From the NCBI GenBank assembly GCA_012064415.1, contig SSNU01000279.1, forward strand, positions 124,001 through 188,000: a stretch of DNA of 64,000 nt, given 5' to 3'. This document shows positions 1-13,219 of this stretch, piece by piece. The DNA comes from Gyrodactylus bullatarudis (Eukaryota; Platyhelminthes; Monogenea; Gyrodactylidea; Gyrodactylidae). The notes under the pieces were generated by a model, which searched no databases, was not told the origin of the DNA, and saw only the letters and a list, made by a program, of their open reading frames with translations. The translations under genes were made by a program, and so were the position numbers. Position 1 is the first letter of the stretch. Each line of letters opens with the position of its first letter.

Positions 1-274
1 AAATAGTAGTTGGTTATGATTTCTCTAGTTGGTTGTCATGTAAATTCTAACGACACTGTAATGTATAGAGAAACTGACTTTATCTTTATACCATAAAATG
101 CTTTGAAAATAAATAAATATGTTTTCATTTTTGAAAGTAGAAGCTTGTTAAGAAAAAGACAATTTGAGAATTCAAAATGCGTTAATCGATAACAAAACTG
201 TATATTATTAAATATACAGTTGAATAGTTTCGCATCAAAATATTTTTTTTGCTTCTGGAATAAGATTTTTTTTA

Positions 275-650
275 ATTATTAAAATAAAAAACGTTTTTAC
301 GATCAAAATTGTTTTAATTCTCATTTGAAAAATGAGAGAAATTTCATTTTTAATAATTTTCAAAACAACTTTATATAATAAAGTCAAAATAAAACATTTA
401 AAAACGTTTTTTTATTTGATTATCCTCACAATTATGTTCACCTTATTACAGAAGCATCAACAGGTATTTTTGAGCGAAATTTGGTGGAATGATGTTAAAA
501 TACTTAATTTTATCAGATCGAGATGCGATTTTAGTAATTTTGGAAATATTCGTCTATTTTTATAAAATGATTCATTTTGCGTCTTTACTTTTCAAAAATA
601 AATGGAAAACGTTCAAAATTTTGTTTAACTAATTATAGTTTCTACTATTG
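275..650. repeat. Dispersed fold-back repeat, family A, copy 1
   Basis: This AT-rich stretch shares an ordered series of short blocks with 4021-4310 and 30900-31060: an AACGTTTTT-type block, a stretch near TTATTACAGAAGCAT, then GAGCGAAATTTGGTGG, then TAGTAATTTTGGAAA. The 77-codon open frame at 332-565 lies inside it and looks accidental. The shared order of blocks supports a dispersed non-coding repeat, probably a MITE; its ends are not resolved here. Confidence 0.5.
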
Positions 651-3600
651 TACTGTTTTAAGGAATGCTACAGTAGCATTTATATTGATTACTTTGGTGA
701 TTATGTGGTCAATTGGGATCATAAACACTTGATAACGGGTACCTAACCCAATGAATTTGTCTCTGCGGTATGTACATTTCCTATCGGTAGGCATTATAAT
801 TCCTAACAGATAGATGTATTCCTTACATGTGTGACATTAGCAGAGATCAAGTAGAAGAAATATCATTAACACTAGGTGAGATAATATAACAAACATTGGT
901 GATAGAATTTTTTTCCTTCCAATAAAATTACCGAATCGATATAACCTAACTAACGTGGTGAAATTTGATAAATGCTTTAGTTTTCATATTTTAGTTAATT
1001 TAAGTCAAGCTTTTCTTAAATATAAGAAATCAACTCAGAGTTCATTCCAATGATAATCTTATAGAAGAGTCAGAGTCAAATAATTCAGATTCGGATCCGT
1101 CTGAAAAAATGCGGAAGATACCGAAAATTATTAAAACAAGTATTAATTTTCAATAATCTTGTGAATATTTTTTTATTGTTGAAAATTGATTAAAATTAGA
1201 GAGCTCAAATAAAAATTCAAGAGCTTTCAACTACTCTAAAAGAGATTTGATACCTTCCTTTTCGCAAGAACCATCTCTAAGGCTACCTAGGATCTTCTCT
1301 GGACCTATTTATCGTTCTTCAAGCTTTCATAATGTCAAGGATTAATAATGTAAACCTTAGAAAATAACTGTTATTTGATTACTAATGTACGATTTCTGTA
1401 GTCAAATAGTGGCGATTCGGAAATTTTCGAAATCTTCCTGAATCTAAAGAACCCTAGTCAGAGTGGAACTCATCTGTAAACTTTAACTTCAGAAAGAGTT
1501 TTTAGTATCCTAGAAATCTATAAAAGATTCTCAATTGTTCAAAAGTTTTCACATATCAAGAAAAATAATCATTATTGCAAAAAAGGATAACAGCACCTTT
1601 TTATTTTCTTTGGACATGTTAACTTTTTATGACTTTCAAATTGACTACACTAGAGAACTGTTTAATGATGTATTGAGAAATAATAAAATACTGTATTCAA
1701 TTGATGCAGTTATTCCGAAACCCGCTGCTTCTTCATCACTCTCAGAACGCATTGCACACAGTCTTTAATTGAAAGATGTAGGGGAGAATGAAATAATAAA
1801 ATTTTCTTTTTGATTACTCCAACTACACTAAGTAATACACCTACCTTATGCTTCGAAGTTGATATATGTATGGTTACACGTACGTACGTATCAATTGGTA
1901 TGTTGGTATCACGTCAGAATGTGATTCAAGATTGATTATAATAAGTAAAGTTGTTACATATTTTTTGATATGTAATTGGGGTTGTTGTACACACTTTGTT
2001 CATATATGATACATACATAGATATCAGCCATCATCAAATAGTCAGGGAGGTGCAATGCACCTTGCAATCTCGTTGTAGAATGAAAGAAAACCACGTAGTC
2101 CCTAAAGTTATACGAGGTAAAGTCAAGTTGATAATAAAATATTGATATACATCGTTAGCATCATGAAATGTTGGACAAGACTTTTATCACGTAATCTCAT
2201 TAAAATGGAAAGATTTGATGATGTACCTGCAGACTCCACACGGCACTCTTTAAATCGAGAATGCAATCAAATTCATCTAACTATTCTTCCTGACAGGGTT
2301 TAATTAATCAAATTGAGTCGAAAGGTCTTTTGTCATCATTGCATATTTTTTAATGATGTATGGAGGCGTCAAAGTTATTGTGAAATGGTTACTCTTTTGA
2401 ATACATTTCATTATTCTAGAGTGTATAGGAATCGAGAATAGGATATCTTGGAAACAACGTCTTATTCCTATCATAATAAACTAGAAATCCTTCTCCAACT
2501 ATTCTAGCATGATACCTGACTTTTTTGACAATTTAAATGTGCATAGAAGATAGATGTTTCCAACTCCCATTTTCGCTGTCAAAACATGTCAACTAAAAAA
2601 GTATGTTTTCGTAATAGGGGAAAATGAAATGACTGCCTTAACAAAAGATATATACTCCAATTGCATATAGGAGAGGAGAGAATGAATTGGAAAGTGAAAA
2701 TTTTTACAAAGCAAACTAAAGTCAATCCTTTTCGAGTATTTTATTTTGTGATTAATGATCAAAATATAAAGAAAATGTACAAATGTAATTTGTACACGTG
2801 CCACGTTTTAGTGCATTCTTGTGTGATGGCCCAATCCCCTTGAGAGTTTGTGGAAAAATAAAACATTGTGGATCAAAAATTTCCAAAAAACGTATTATAA
2901 TTTATTTTCGGATGAAAAAAGATTTGTTTCTCAATTACAGTTATGGGAAAAATACAAAAAAAATATTTTTCAAATACACCCTGTAAAATATAAATAATAA
3001 AACAAAATTGCCAAACTTTCTTGTACGTTTTAAACATTCAGTTTTGTTTTCTTTTCTTTTGTACGAGGAAAAAAACAACAACTTTTGAGAGGAATAAACT
3101 AAAAAGATTCCTAGTCCAGAGTTAAAAATTTTTTCACAAAGAAATTTTACAACCCTAGAAGCATTTTCTGTTGTTGACACCCACCACCCTCTAGTCCAAT
3201 TTTTTAATGATGATCTTTATCGTATTCATATTATACGTTAAACCAAATTATCAAATCCAACTATTCCTCTTCTTCGAGTGGTTTATTTTTGGAGCCTTGT
3301 TTTAGTCCAGTACAACTGAAACTTGTTCATCTTTTCCAAAAAGCAAAAGTTTGTTTAACAGAATAATTATTCTATTTATATTCTTTTACTTCTTTTGAGA
3401 GAATTGATAAAAACCTCACTCAAAAATACTGATCATTATTTTCATTGGCTAGCTTCATCCAAAAATAAATTTTATTCCTCTCCGTAAAACAGATATATTC
3501 TCTGAATGGAATCGGTTAGAGCCATCAATCTTTAGATGGACAGCTTCATCAATATGCACACTGAGCAAGACTATTGTGTGTATAATCTCTGCCTGCCTGT

Positions 3601-4020
3601 TGGTTACAACAAAACTTTAACAAGGTATAGGCAGTAGCCTTTTATTATAGCTGCATTCACAGTAAAAAGACGATTAATTAATTAAAAAGGAATATGAATG
3701 GAATTTGAAGACACTGGAGAGAATTCTCTACTAATGAAGGGGAAATGTAATTTTTTGCTTGCATGGGCAGAAAAACAGGTTTTGGTTATGTATCGAATGG
3801 GATGTAGATTGGGGATTATCTTAATTTAGATTGTATTTTGTGTGATAAATTGAATTAATCTCTGTAGATACCTGATGGACATAAACTATTGGCAAGTGAA
3901 GAGTTTTTCTGTATGACTGTCAAGAAAGAAAAGTATTTTTTTCTGTACTCAGTTTAAGATTTCTTTTTCCAAGAACCATTTTAAATATTTACCAGAAATA
4001 AAAAAAATCTAATGAATTTT
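651..4020. other. Gene-poor stretch, no supported gene
   Basis: AT-rich sequence with short, unrelated open frames and no recognisable protein motif. An acidic Ser/Asp/Glu-rich frame around 1045-1155 could be a decayed transposase N-terminus, but it is too short to assign. No RNA gene was recognised. Confidence 0.5.
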
Positions 4021-4310
4021 AAACGTTTTTTTTTAATTTTTCAATTCACTTTTTAAAAGTAAAAATCCTTTAATAAAGACTTGGATGAAATTTTCAAAAA
4101 TTGCTCAAATCGCTTATCGATATTTTAAAATTTTCACAATTTTTTTTATCTTATTACACAGGCATAAATAGATATTTTGGAGCGAAATTTGAAGATTAAT
4201 TTTCCCATATCGATAGGCAAATTTAGTAATTTTGGAAAATTTCGTCCAAGTCTTTTTATAAAAGGATTTTTTGCCTCTTTACTTTTTAAAAGTGAATTGA
4301 AAAACTAATC
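4021..4310. repeat. Fold-back MITE, family A, copy 2
   Basis: The left arm, roughly 4035-4133, is an imperfect inverted copy of the right arm, roughly 4207-4305. Both carry CAATTCACTTTT, AAATCCTTT, AGACTTGGA and TATCGATA blocks in mirrored order. The centre holds the GAGCGAAATTTG block shared with the other family A copies. A long palindrome dispersed in several copies is typical of a non-autonomous DNA transposon. No target duplication was identified. Confidence 0.6.
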
Positions 4311-7300
4311 AGAATAAATAATTTTAATTTTATTATTTTTAATATATGTTTGGGAAGCCTACTTGAAAGTAATTATTACTCTTTGTAAATGTCCTTTACA
4401 CACACTCTTGGCATCATAGAATATGAATGGCGAATGTATTCAAAACTGTAAAAATGTACTAATTTGACCTAGTAACACAGGCTCCCCTTTCACAAGACAC
4501 CTTGTTTTTCTTCCTCGTCATAATTCATAACTTGTTAGGAAAGAAACTCATATTAATACAATAAAAACCCAATGTTTTTATCAGACAAGTTGATTAAAAT
4601 AACTAACTACACACAGGAAAAAAATAATTCAACACTCGTCTTCACCTCTCATATTCTCGAATGCATGTTATTTTTGCCCCAGTCTCTGCGTATGCAGGGC
4701 TGGCAGTCATAATTTTTACTACCCATTCTTTGTAGACAAGAGTAGTAGAGGGCGGATTGGTATTGACGCGAGTAGTCAAGTGGATACATTTCCCTGCATG
4801 TTTCTTGTTATATAGCAGGCCAGGAAATTGACAAATTATTTCCCTTTAGTAGTAGTAACACGGATGAATAAAATACATGTTGCATTTTTGAATTTTAGAC
4901 AAATATTTTTTTTATATGGCAACCTGTTTTTACATCACAGTTGATGAATTACCTGTTCTTAGATTCTTGTTAATTTTTACCTTGTTAGTTAGACACCTTC
5001 AAAAAGTTATTCTTATTACTGGCCTGACAACAAAAGAATGTGTGTGTATTGCAAGAGGGGTAAACAGAAAAAAGTTCAAGTTTATAAGATATAAATCGAT
5101 AAAAATGGTGTAATAAATTCTTTCACAAAAATACTCGAAACAGGTAAAGGTGTTGGTATTGGGACTTGATAAAAATGACCAAAAATAATAAAATAATTTG
5201 GAAATAAAAGAACGTTTTTAATTTTTTTATTATCAGAAGTAAAGATTTGAAAAGAATTAATATATAAAATTACTAGAATTGGTCAAGCACAAAAATAATT
5301 TTTTTTAAAAACGTTCAGAATTTTAAAATCAAGGATTCTAAAAATCTAAAGGTTCCACACAGAATATTCTAGAGATCTTGAGGAAAGTAACTGGCAGAGT
5401 TCTGAAAAATAAACTCCCGTAACTTTTTGAATATGCAGACAAGAAAACTTTGTACAATTAGATCATACAAGACCGATAATGTTTCGAGTGAATTTCCGCT
5501 ATGCTGTTGATTTTAATAATAAAGAGATATATTCCTTTCAAGTCCTCTTCATTTCATCCTTTTACTTTACATTGCTCGCAGACTTTGATTTTATGATTCC
5601 CTCTTTCTAAAGGTTATCAACTAAAAAACATCACTAGGCAAAAGTGATTTATATCAATTATTATCATTTGGTTTATTTTTTTTCAAGATACATCATTACT
5701 AAATACGCCCCCCCCCATTCAACTTGTTCTGTGCAGGAGTGAAGCCTTTGGGAAGGGCAAAGATTTTTGGAAATTTGTGGGAACCATCTTCTTCTCTTTC
5801 GGCAAATGATATATATCAACTTATTCACTGTGCAAAAATGTAATTAAAATGGTTTAAATTCTCAAAAATAAAACTTCTATTCTATGCTGATTATGTGAGA
5901 TATTTTATTAAATGTTATCCTCTCGACTTTATCCAAATGTATATAAATGGACTTTGTTGTGTAAATTGTTGGCGAATTTATTCAATTTAGTTTTAACATT
6001 TCCACACTTTATGCCTACACAATTTGAAAATCACTCCTTTGCATTCCACCTTTTTTTTGAGGAAAGAAAAGCGCAATGAGGGCAAACAGAGGAAGAGAAG
6101 AGAACTAAGCACACAAATATTAATATTAATCAACCCCCAATTTAGATGTTTCCTACCTGTTAGATTGATGATGATGATGATAATGATGAAGAGGGAAAAA
6201 AGGTTATTGCTGAAAAATTGTTCCCGCTAGTCTTATGATAGAAACAAACCACTATTTAATGATTAATAAAAATATATCATCTTTCAGTAGGTTTGAAGAA
6301 GAAGCCTCTTGTGTCAGAGAGAGAATAAACTATGAATGTCAGATAAAACAGAATAAATCAAGTTACAATTACCTGATACATTCCCTCCCTATCTCTCCAA
6401 TTCAAAATGAATTCATTCGATTAGGTACCCATGTGTCTGAATTCCAAGAAAATACAAGAGCAAGTTTAACCTCTGTAATTGAAAATTTTTTCTTACACAT
6501 AATTTCATCAGGGTCTGATTTATATTGAAATTCCCATCTACTGGTGAGTAATTCAGAGTGATACTTTGCCAATGAAAGGATTTATTTGAAAGTTAATTGT
6601 TTCAAAGACTCAATTAATGTCAAAAAGGATACCTTTTAAATTTCATTCTATCTTATTATAAGATAACCTAGATATTGAAGATCTAAGATAAAAATGGGGT
6701 TGAAAATTGTCCCATTTTCACGAGACTATTGATGGAACTGCTCATTGATTTCATGCATAAAAAATATAGCTTGTTTTGGAAATTAGCTTCTACGGAAATT
6801 AATCTTATTATCTCTGAACATTGACAAGTTTAATAATTTCGATCAAAAAGAATCATGAATTAAGGAATTCTACTTCCTTCGGTAAAAGTTCAAATATCTA
6901 TGGCATTCTTATGTCTGGCTAGCAAAAATATAGCATGATAGCAAACTAAGATAGTTTGTGATATACTATCAAAAAATAATCATGAAAAAATGTTTCAGAA
7001 TAATTGGAAAAAGTCAGTTTGAAGATAGAGGTCATATATGACCTCTGGTATTGAAAGAGTTAAATACAGAGAGAAGTTCTCTACAGAGTCTGTAATTTTT
7101 GATACATTTGCATAAAAAAAACTAGAGCACTACAGCCGTTAAGAATAGATTTCAGGCATTCAATTTTGAACCATTTCAAAATGCACGGCCATATCAAGTT
7201 ATTTCAAGTTGTGTTTAAAGAATTTGAAAATATATTTTTTACCATTTGTCTAATAGAAAAACTATTAATCTTAAGCAACAATAAATAATTTAAGAGTTAC

Positions 7301-9354
7301 GACAATTAGAAGGTTACTTGATTTTGAAAAAATCAAAAATTCTCAAAAAATATAATAAACGTTTTTTTGAAGACCCATAATTTTTTCCAGTAAATATCTC
7401 CTAAACTAAAAATAAAAATCAGCAAACCATATAAAATTTAAAATTCTCTGTTTCTTAAAGGGTTAAATTAATTTCTGGCTACTACAATTTCGGAAATATT
7501 TAAGTTGAGTTCATCTTTCAATGCAGATAAAAAACTCACAAAATTTGAAAAATCCTCAAATTCAGAGTTGTGCATTCCAATTTGATGGCTGGAATGATTC
7601 GAAGATTGTGCCGAAGTCAGCCCGAATATTGGAGACCAAATTTGACCTGATGTTGACGATGATGATGAGAACATTGTTGCTCAGTTGGATCGGTTAGTTC
7701 TGTATCACAATGATAATGTAATTTGGTAAATTCCCCTTCTCTTTCCCGGGAATTATCAAGAATGAATGCGCAAAGTAAAAATGTGATAGCAAAATATAAA
7801 GTGATTGTCGTGAAATGGGAGAGAATAGTTTTATCCCCTCTCTATTTCTTCTACAAGAGAGAGAGTGGTGGGGTATTATAGTAGTTGTCTCTATCTATTC
7901 CCTATATTTAACACAACACAAATAGACCAATAATTGTGTTCCTCTCTCAGTGGATGTATGCTTAAATGTAATTGGGATATTTGTACGCACGAAAAAAATG
8001 TTACAGAGAGAGAAAAAGTCCCCTATATAATAGACAAAAATAATGAATGAAATTTGTACAATAATTGTTCATATGACGAATGTACAAAATGCATATATGG
8101 TGTATATATTAGAAAAAAAAGATGACACGTGTATATGAACAAATATATTCTCCCATTTATAATGTATTTTGTCTGTGTGTACACCAGAATATTGCCCTCT
8201 TTCTCCCAGATCTATGAATATTATAATAGATCCCCCTTTCAAAATATTTTTTATTATTCAATACACAAAGTGTTTTAATTCTGATTGCAATGAGGAAAAT
8301 GTGATTATGAAATTACTGCCCACAATTTGCATTGCACATTTTTGAATGATTGAGTGTAGGTTGGTTGGTGGTGTGGTCAGGTAAAAAAAATGTTTTTGTT
8401 ACATGAAAATTTCCTGAACAGGAAGAAAAAAAGATCCCAATGTGTGCATCCTTAGGGAACTAATCGAGAAGGAAGCAAAAGAGGTTTAATTACTTGTGAA
8501 AGTTTTGTACATTCTACTATCTCTTTCAGAATGTTACATGCAAAAATTTGATCATAAATGTGCATACACTGCACTTCTTTCCTTCTTTTATTAATTACAC
8601 AAAAGAAGTATTTACAGGAAAAAAGTACTTTAAGACAGAAGGATGAATTGGACAAACTTGAGAAGCTTTCACTCAGTGACAAGTTTATTTTCAATGTACA
8701 AATTCATTCGAGTTTAGGGATTGAATCGGGAGTGAATAAAAAAAAAGTTGTCCTACTCTTTTTCTCAATTTTTTCATCAACTTTTTTGAAATTCAAGTTG
8801 ATTTTTACGATCACATCAATACTAGGAAACTTTTTATCGAAATATAATTATTCAGGAATCTTGAATCATTCCATTGATTTTCAATCAGTAAAAATGATAA
8901 AAAATCAAAATTCGATTTTCACAAGATAATGAGTTGGTTCTTAAAATCTGATTCAGCATATTCTCGTGATCGTAAGTTACAAGCGACCCAGGTGTGAGTT
9001 GAACAATTATAAAGAAGGCTTGCATACAGAGAGCTTGTAAAAAATGTTCAATTAAAGTTGTAAATTGAAAAAATAAACAGATCACGAGATACACAATTTT
9101 TTAATTAACCTAATTAAACACCTCCTTAAATAGCCAAAAGATATTTTAAATGGATCTTGATGATTATCAAAGAAATGTTTACGTTTATCACATCTTTTTG
9201 TGCAGATCCCATGGGAGGAGTCAAATCAACTCAAATTTAGTAGAAAAGTGTGAAAAGTTCTCGGAAATAATCAATTCCGAAGCAGTTCTTAAAGCTATAA
9301 ATATAAAATATACACGAAAAGATTCAGGAAAAACTGTTGAATCTGTTAATAAAG
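4311..9354. other. Gene-poor stretch with a GAT microsatellite
   Basis: No gene supported. A short GAT-rich simple repeat lies at 6166-6189 and a C-run at about 5707-5715. Open frames at 6235-6528, 7468-7674 and 8558-8929 have no recognisable domain; the last overlaps sequence resembling the interior of family B repeats (8860-8960). Confidence 0.45.
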
Positions 9355-10081
9355 TTGATTGATATGAAGTTGGGAATCTATGATTTTTACAGAAATCTCG
9401 ATTTTTTCATTAAGAATTCAAATTTGTTTGAGATTTTTTGCAATCCTACTCATGTTGCCCACTATAACCATGTGAAGAAAAAAATTTATTTCTATGAAAA
9501 ATATGGTCATTTTGCGAATTTCCATTTGGCACGAAAATCCCATTTTTTCAAACTTTGAGCTGAAATTTTTGTTGATTTGAAAGTGGGAGAGTGATCAAAA
9601 ATTTATTTTCAGGATCAAGATTAGATAATAAAGCTGAATAGCGCCGTCAAATTATCGAAAATCTCTCCATTTTCGAGAGATTTTGAATTATCGAAATTTC
9701 ATTGATTTTCAAGTAGTGAAAATGATCAAAAAAATCGAAATTCCTCTCCCAAACGATAACGTTATTATGCATAAGATCAGATTTAGTTGGATTGATTTTC
9801 TTTTCTAATCTTGATCCTGAAAATCAATCACTCTTCCACTTTCAAATCAACAAAAATTTTCAGCTCAAAGTTTGAAAAAATGGGATTTTCGTGCCAAATG
9901 GAAATTTGCAGAATGACCATATTTTTCATAGAGAATATTTTTTTTTCAGAATTTTTTTCTTCAAATGGTAAAAGTGGGCAACATGAGAAGGATTGCAAAA
10001 AATCTTAAACAAATTCGAATTCTTGATGAAAATATCGAGATTTCTGTAAAAATCATAGATTCCCAACTTCATATCAATCAA
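9355..10081. repeat. Fold-back MITE, family B, copy 1 (about 727 bp)
   Basis: The ends are inverted: the left end begins TTGATTGATATGAAGTTGGG and the right end is its reverse complement. The arms, roughly 9355-9640 and 9795-10081, mirror each other throughout, including blocks for GGAATCTATGATTTTTACAG, TGCAATCCTACTCATG and CTTTGAGCTGAAATTTTTGT. A second copy is at 62906-63492. The open frames on both strands (9337-9558, 9811-10008, 9926-10138) are mirror images forced by the palindrome and are not genes. No transposase is encoded, and a clear target duplication was not found. Confidence 0.75.
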
Positions 10082-10099
10082 ATTTATATTCAATTTTAA

Positions 10100-10380
10100 A
10101 ATATTCCGGATAGAGACATGAGTTTTACAGAGATTCAAATTCGGGTCATTATTTGTTTTGACAATAGCATCGGTGGTCCTGTATCACTGGCCTTCAATTT
10201 AATAGAAAGAGGTCTTGGTAGAGTGGTTTCAATGTCAACAGTGCAAAAATGGTATGGTTTGTTCGAGAACGTTCCAGAAGGCTGCTACACCGTTTGAGAT
10301 ATGATAACTACTTTAATAGTTAGGTGACAGTCGATGAGGAAAGGATTCTAGCAATAAGGGATCTTGCCGTAATAGAATAA
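10100..10380 (+). pseudogene. Possible mariner-like transposase remnant
   Basis: A translated stretch from about 10117 contains IRVIICFDN followed some 30 residues later by STVQKWYGLFEN. This spacing resembles the helix-turn-helix N-terminus of mariner transposases. In-frame stops follow within about 20 codons, so it cannot be active. The length is too small for a firm call. Confidence 0.25.
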
Positions 10381-10381
10381 A

Positions 10382-12501
10382 ATCATTCTGATAACTGCAC
10401 ACCTTGATTGCAGGTTAAAAAATCTGACTCGCTTGTATCAATATCATTGATTCAATAATAATCTTGAGGATTTCCAGTATACTGACTAACTTCTTCCCTC
10501 GTCTCCATAAAATTTATCGAATTTCTAATCATGAGTCTAAGAAATCAAACTAAAATAAATCTAAACATGACAATTGAGAGAAGTACAGAGTAAATAGAAG
10601 TTCTACGATCGTGTTAATTATAATGTGTATGTAGGAATATGTAGTAAAGGAACTCCCACTATTTCACATTAATGACTTTCTGTGTGAAATATTGCTTATG
10701 GGAAATAATATTGTGTTGATAATTAACATGATCCTTATTGTAAGTTACAGGATAACTTTTCACAATTGTTAAAGAGATTTACATTCCCAAAATTGATAGC
10801 TTCAAACAAATATTGATATCTCATAAATACTTCAAACGTTGGTTTTAAATTCTAACAAGTAATTCTACGAATAACTGATTATGGAAATTTCAATAACTTT
10901 GTAAAAATATCTTAGCAATAGAAAACGTTCAAAATTTTACAATTTTGTTTAAACCATCATGAATGCTTTTTATGGAATAATTCCAGAAACATTTAGGATA
11001 CTTACAGAGGTGATTGATCATTACTTAGAATGAATAGTTTGTGAAACAAGTTATCATGTTGTAGCTTGGATTAAGACAGAAAAAAATATACCAAAAACAT
11101 CTTCTACACGTAAAAAGGGTTTGTGCAATTTGTAAGAAAAGGGAATGATTAGAGAGGATACCCATTCCTTTTTTGAAGAAGGTATAAATAATGAAAAATA
11201 TCAAAAACAGGACTATATCATCCAACATATTACTTGATACAGATTGAAATATTATGCAAACCCTAATACACACTACACCCTCAATTCATCACTCATTACA
11301 CACATGTCTTTGATCTTTTTCTTTTCTTTTTTTTGTTAACAATTTGATATGTATGATGTAATTATTATATATTATGAATATATACACTGGATATCAGAGC
11401 TGGCAGATATATTTTTTTGATATTTCACTTTTTCTAATGATATGATAGGAAACCTCAGGACTTTTGAGGAACATATTATTCTTATCTTCAGGCTTAAGGA
11501 GACCTTCAAGAAAAATTTAGATTGCCGTTTTTAATCCTTAAAGACTTAAAATGAAAGGTTTTTTCTTTCTTCTGAGACCTCTGAAAATGTGTTTTCAAAG
11601 TACAGCTGTTTTTGAATTTGAAATCAGCAAAGCATTTTCGAACTTAACCCTTAAAGTTCCACAGTGATATTTCTATCACACGTCCTTTTAGCAACTCATT
11701 ATTATTCATTCAAGCCTGAGAAAATACTTCGTTTACCCCTCATTCGATAAGAAATTTATTAATCTCCTAGAATACGTAAAGATCTTGGCTATATAATATT
11801 TGTCAATATCGTGCAATACTAATCCAAAGAGAGTTGGTTTTTTCCAAAAAAATAATTTTTGTTTAAAACGTATTTTGAAAACCTATTTTCCTGGGTCATC
11901 GGTCAAACGACAGGAAATCAAGATTGAATGTCTGTTTTTCTATGGAAGAGACACGTCTGTTCCCCATCTCTTTAGATTGCAACACTAAAACTAATTTTTA
12001 ATAAATTTCTAAATACAAAATATAAAATAAACTGACACTTTTCCCATCTGAATAAAAACAGGTCGAAAAAATGGTACACCCATGGTTTCTTTACGCAACT
12101 CAGCATTGCGGGTGACAATTAAAAGCTACTATACCATGAAATCACTCTGTGTATGGTCAAATTATTATTATTTATTGCGATCGTAGTCTATGATAAAACA
12201 TCTTGCCATCTTCAAAGTTTCTACCTGAATAAATCCTGGAGATTACAAATAACAGAGATGTTCTAATATATAAATTCTGAAATTTCGATAATTGGCCCAT
12301 TTTTTCAAAAACTTCTACTGTTTGAGCTTAAATTTTTTATTATTTTCGTAGTTTTGAAGTAGTTAAATGCTGATACATTTAGGATATGAGTCCATGGAAT
12401 AGGTATACAGAAATATTGGCAATTATTACGACATTTTTTCGAAGCATCTTCCAAACGTTTCTAGACTGAGACGCTTGTGATAAAATGCTTTTTCAAATTA
12501 T
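10382..12501. other. Non-coding stretch, no supported gene
   Basis: No convincing coding frame or RNA gene. Sequence around 10920-10950 (GAAAACGTTCAAAATTTT) resembles the flank of family A repeats, so part of this stretch may be old repeat. Confidence 0.4.
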
Positions 12502-12723
12502 CTTGAGTTATTCCAATTGATGAAAAACCAAAAAAATGTCTAGTATTCAGGTAGACGAACCGCAAAATCAGAGAGAAGTTTAAGATTATGAATCGAATCT
12601 GTGTATTCAAAAGGACTGCACTCGCAATTTAGAACTACCAAGGCCCAATTGATTTTTGATTTTTCTTTTCTATCTAAAAACTAGAAAAGTTTTTTGGTTT
12701 TTCATCAATTGGAATTACTCAAG
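12502..12723. repeat. Inverted repeat with arms of about 42 bp
   Basis: The left arm, 12502-12543, begins CTTGAGTTATTCCAATTGAT. The right arm, 12681-12723, is its reverse complement with a few mismatches and ends in ATTACTCAAG. The spacer is about 137 bp. The block AACTACCAAGGCCCAATTGAT just inside the right arm recurs at about 19327-19348, so the element is dispersed. Confidence 0.6.
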
Positions 12724-12961
12724 AGAAGGCTTTTCATTCATAGAAATTTCACATTTTTTTTAAATATTGAACCAGGAATTGAGAGTGGCGAGACCTAGCG
12801 AAGTGTACAATGTACACTGTACATAATATCTCTATAAAATATAATTCTTTTGTTAAATCCCCAAACCCAGAGTTTCCATAAATGCTCTCCAAAACTGAGA
12901 TATTCCTATATATATATATTCCTGAAATATTACCAGAGGATCATTCCGCATTAAAAAAAGA

Positions 12962-13219
12962 ATTATTGTTAGATTCTAAACTCATGTGGAAGGTTAGAGA
13001 ACAACAAGCGTAAATTTGAGTGATAAACGTTGTATTTCGCCGGGTCTCTTCAGACTCTACCCCGGTTAACATATAAATACTATTACAATGCTCTATTTGG
13101 GACCTTCCATTGGTTCATTTTGGCTTCGCAACTTCTTTCAGAAGGGTGGAGAGCTTGCTGTGAAATTCATCTCTTGTTGTTCTCTAACCTTCCACATGAG
13201 TTTAGAATCTAACAATAAT
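12962..13219. repeat. 47-bp perfect inverted repeat, 164-bp spacer
   Basis: 12962-13008 and 13173-13219 are exact reverse complements over 47 bp by direct comparison (arm begins ATTATTGTTAGATTCTAAAC). Beyond the arms the match continues imperfectly on both sides. The spacer contains short open frames without recognisable motifs. Confidence 0.85.

Noticed and set aside
332..565. 77-codon open frame on the plus strand
   Set aside because: It lies inside a family A repeat, is of AT-rich random composition and is not kept in the other copies.
8558..8929. 123-codon ORF as a gene
   Set aside because: No motif; the C-terminal part overlaps sequence resembling a family B repeat.
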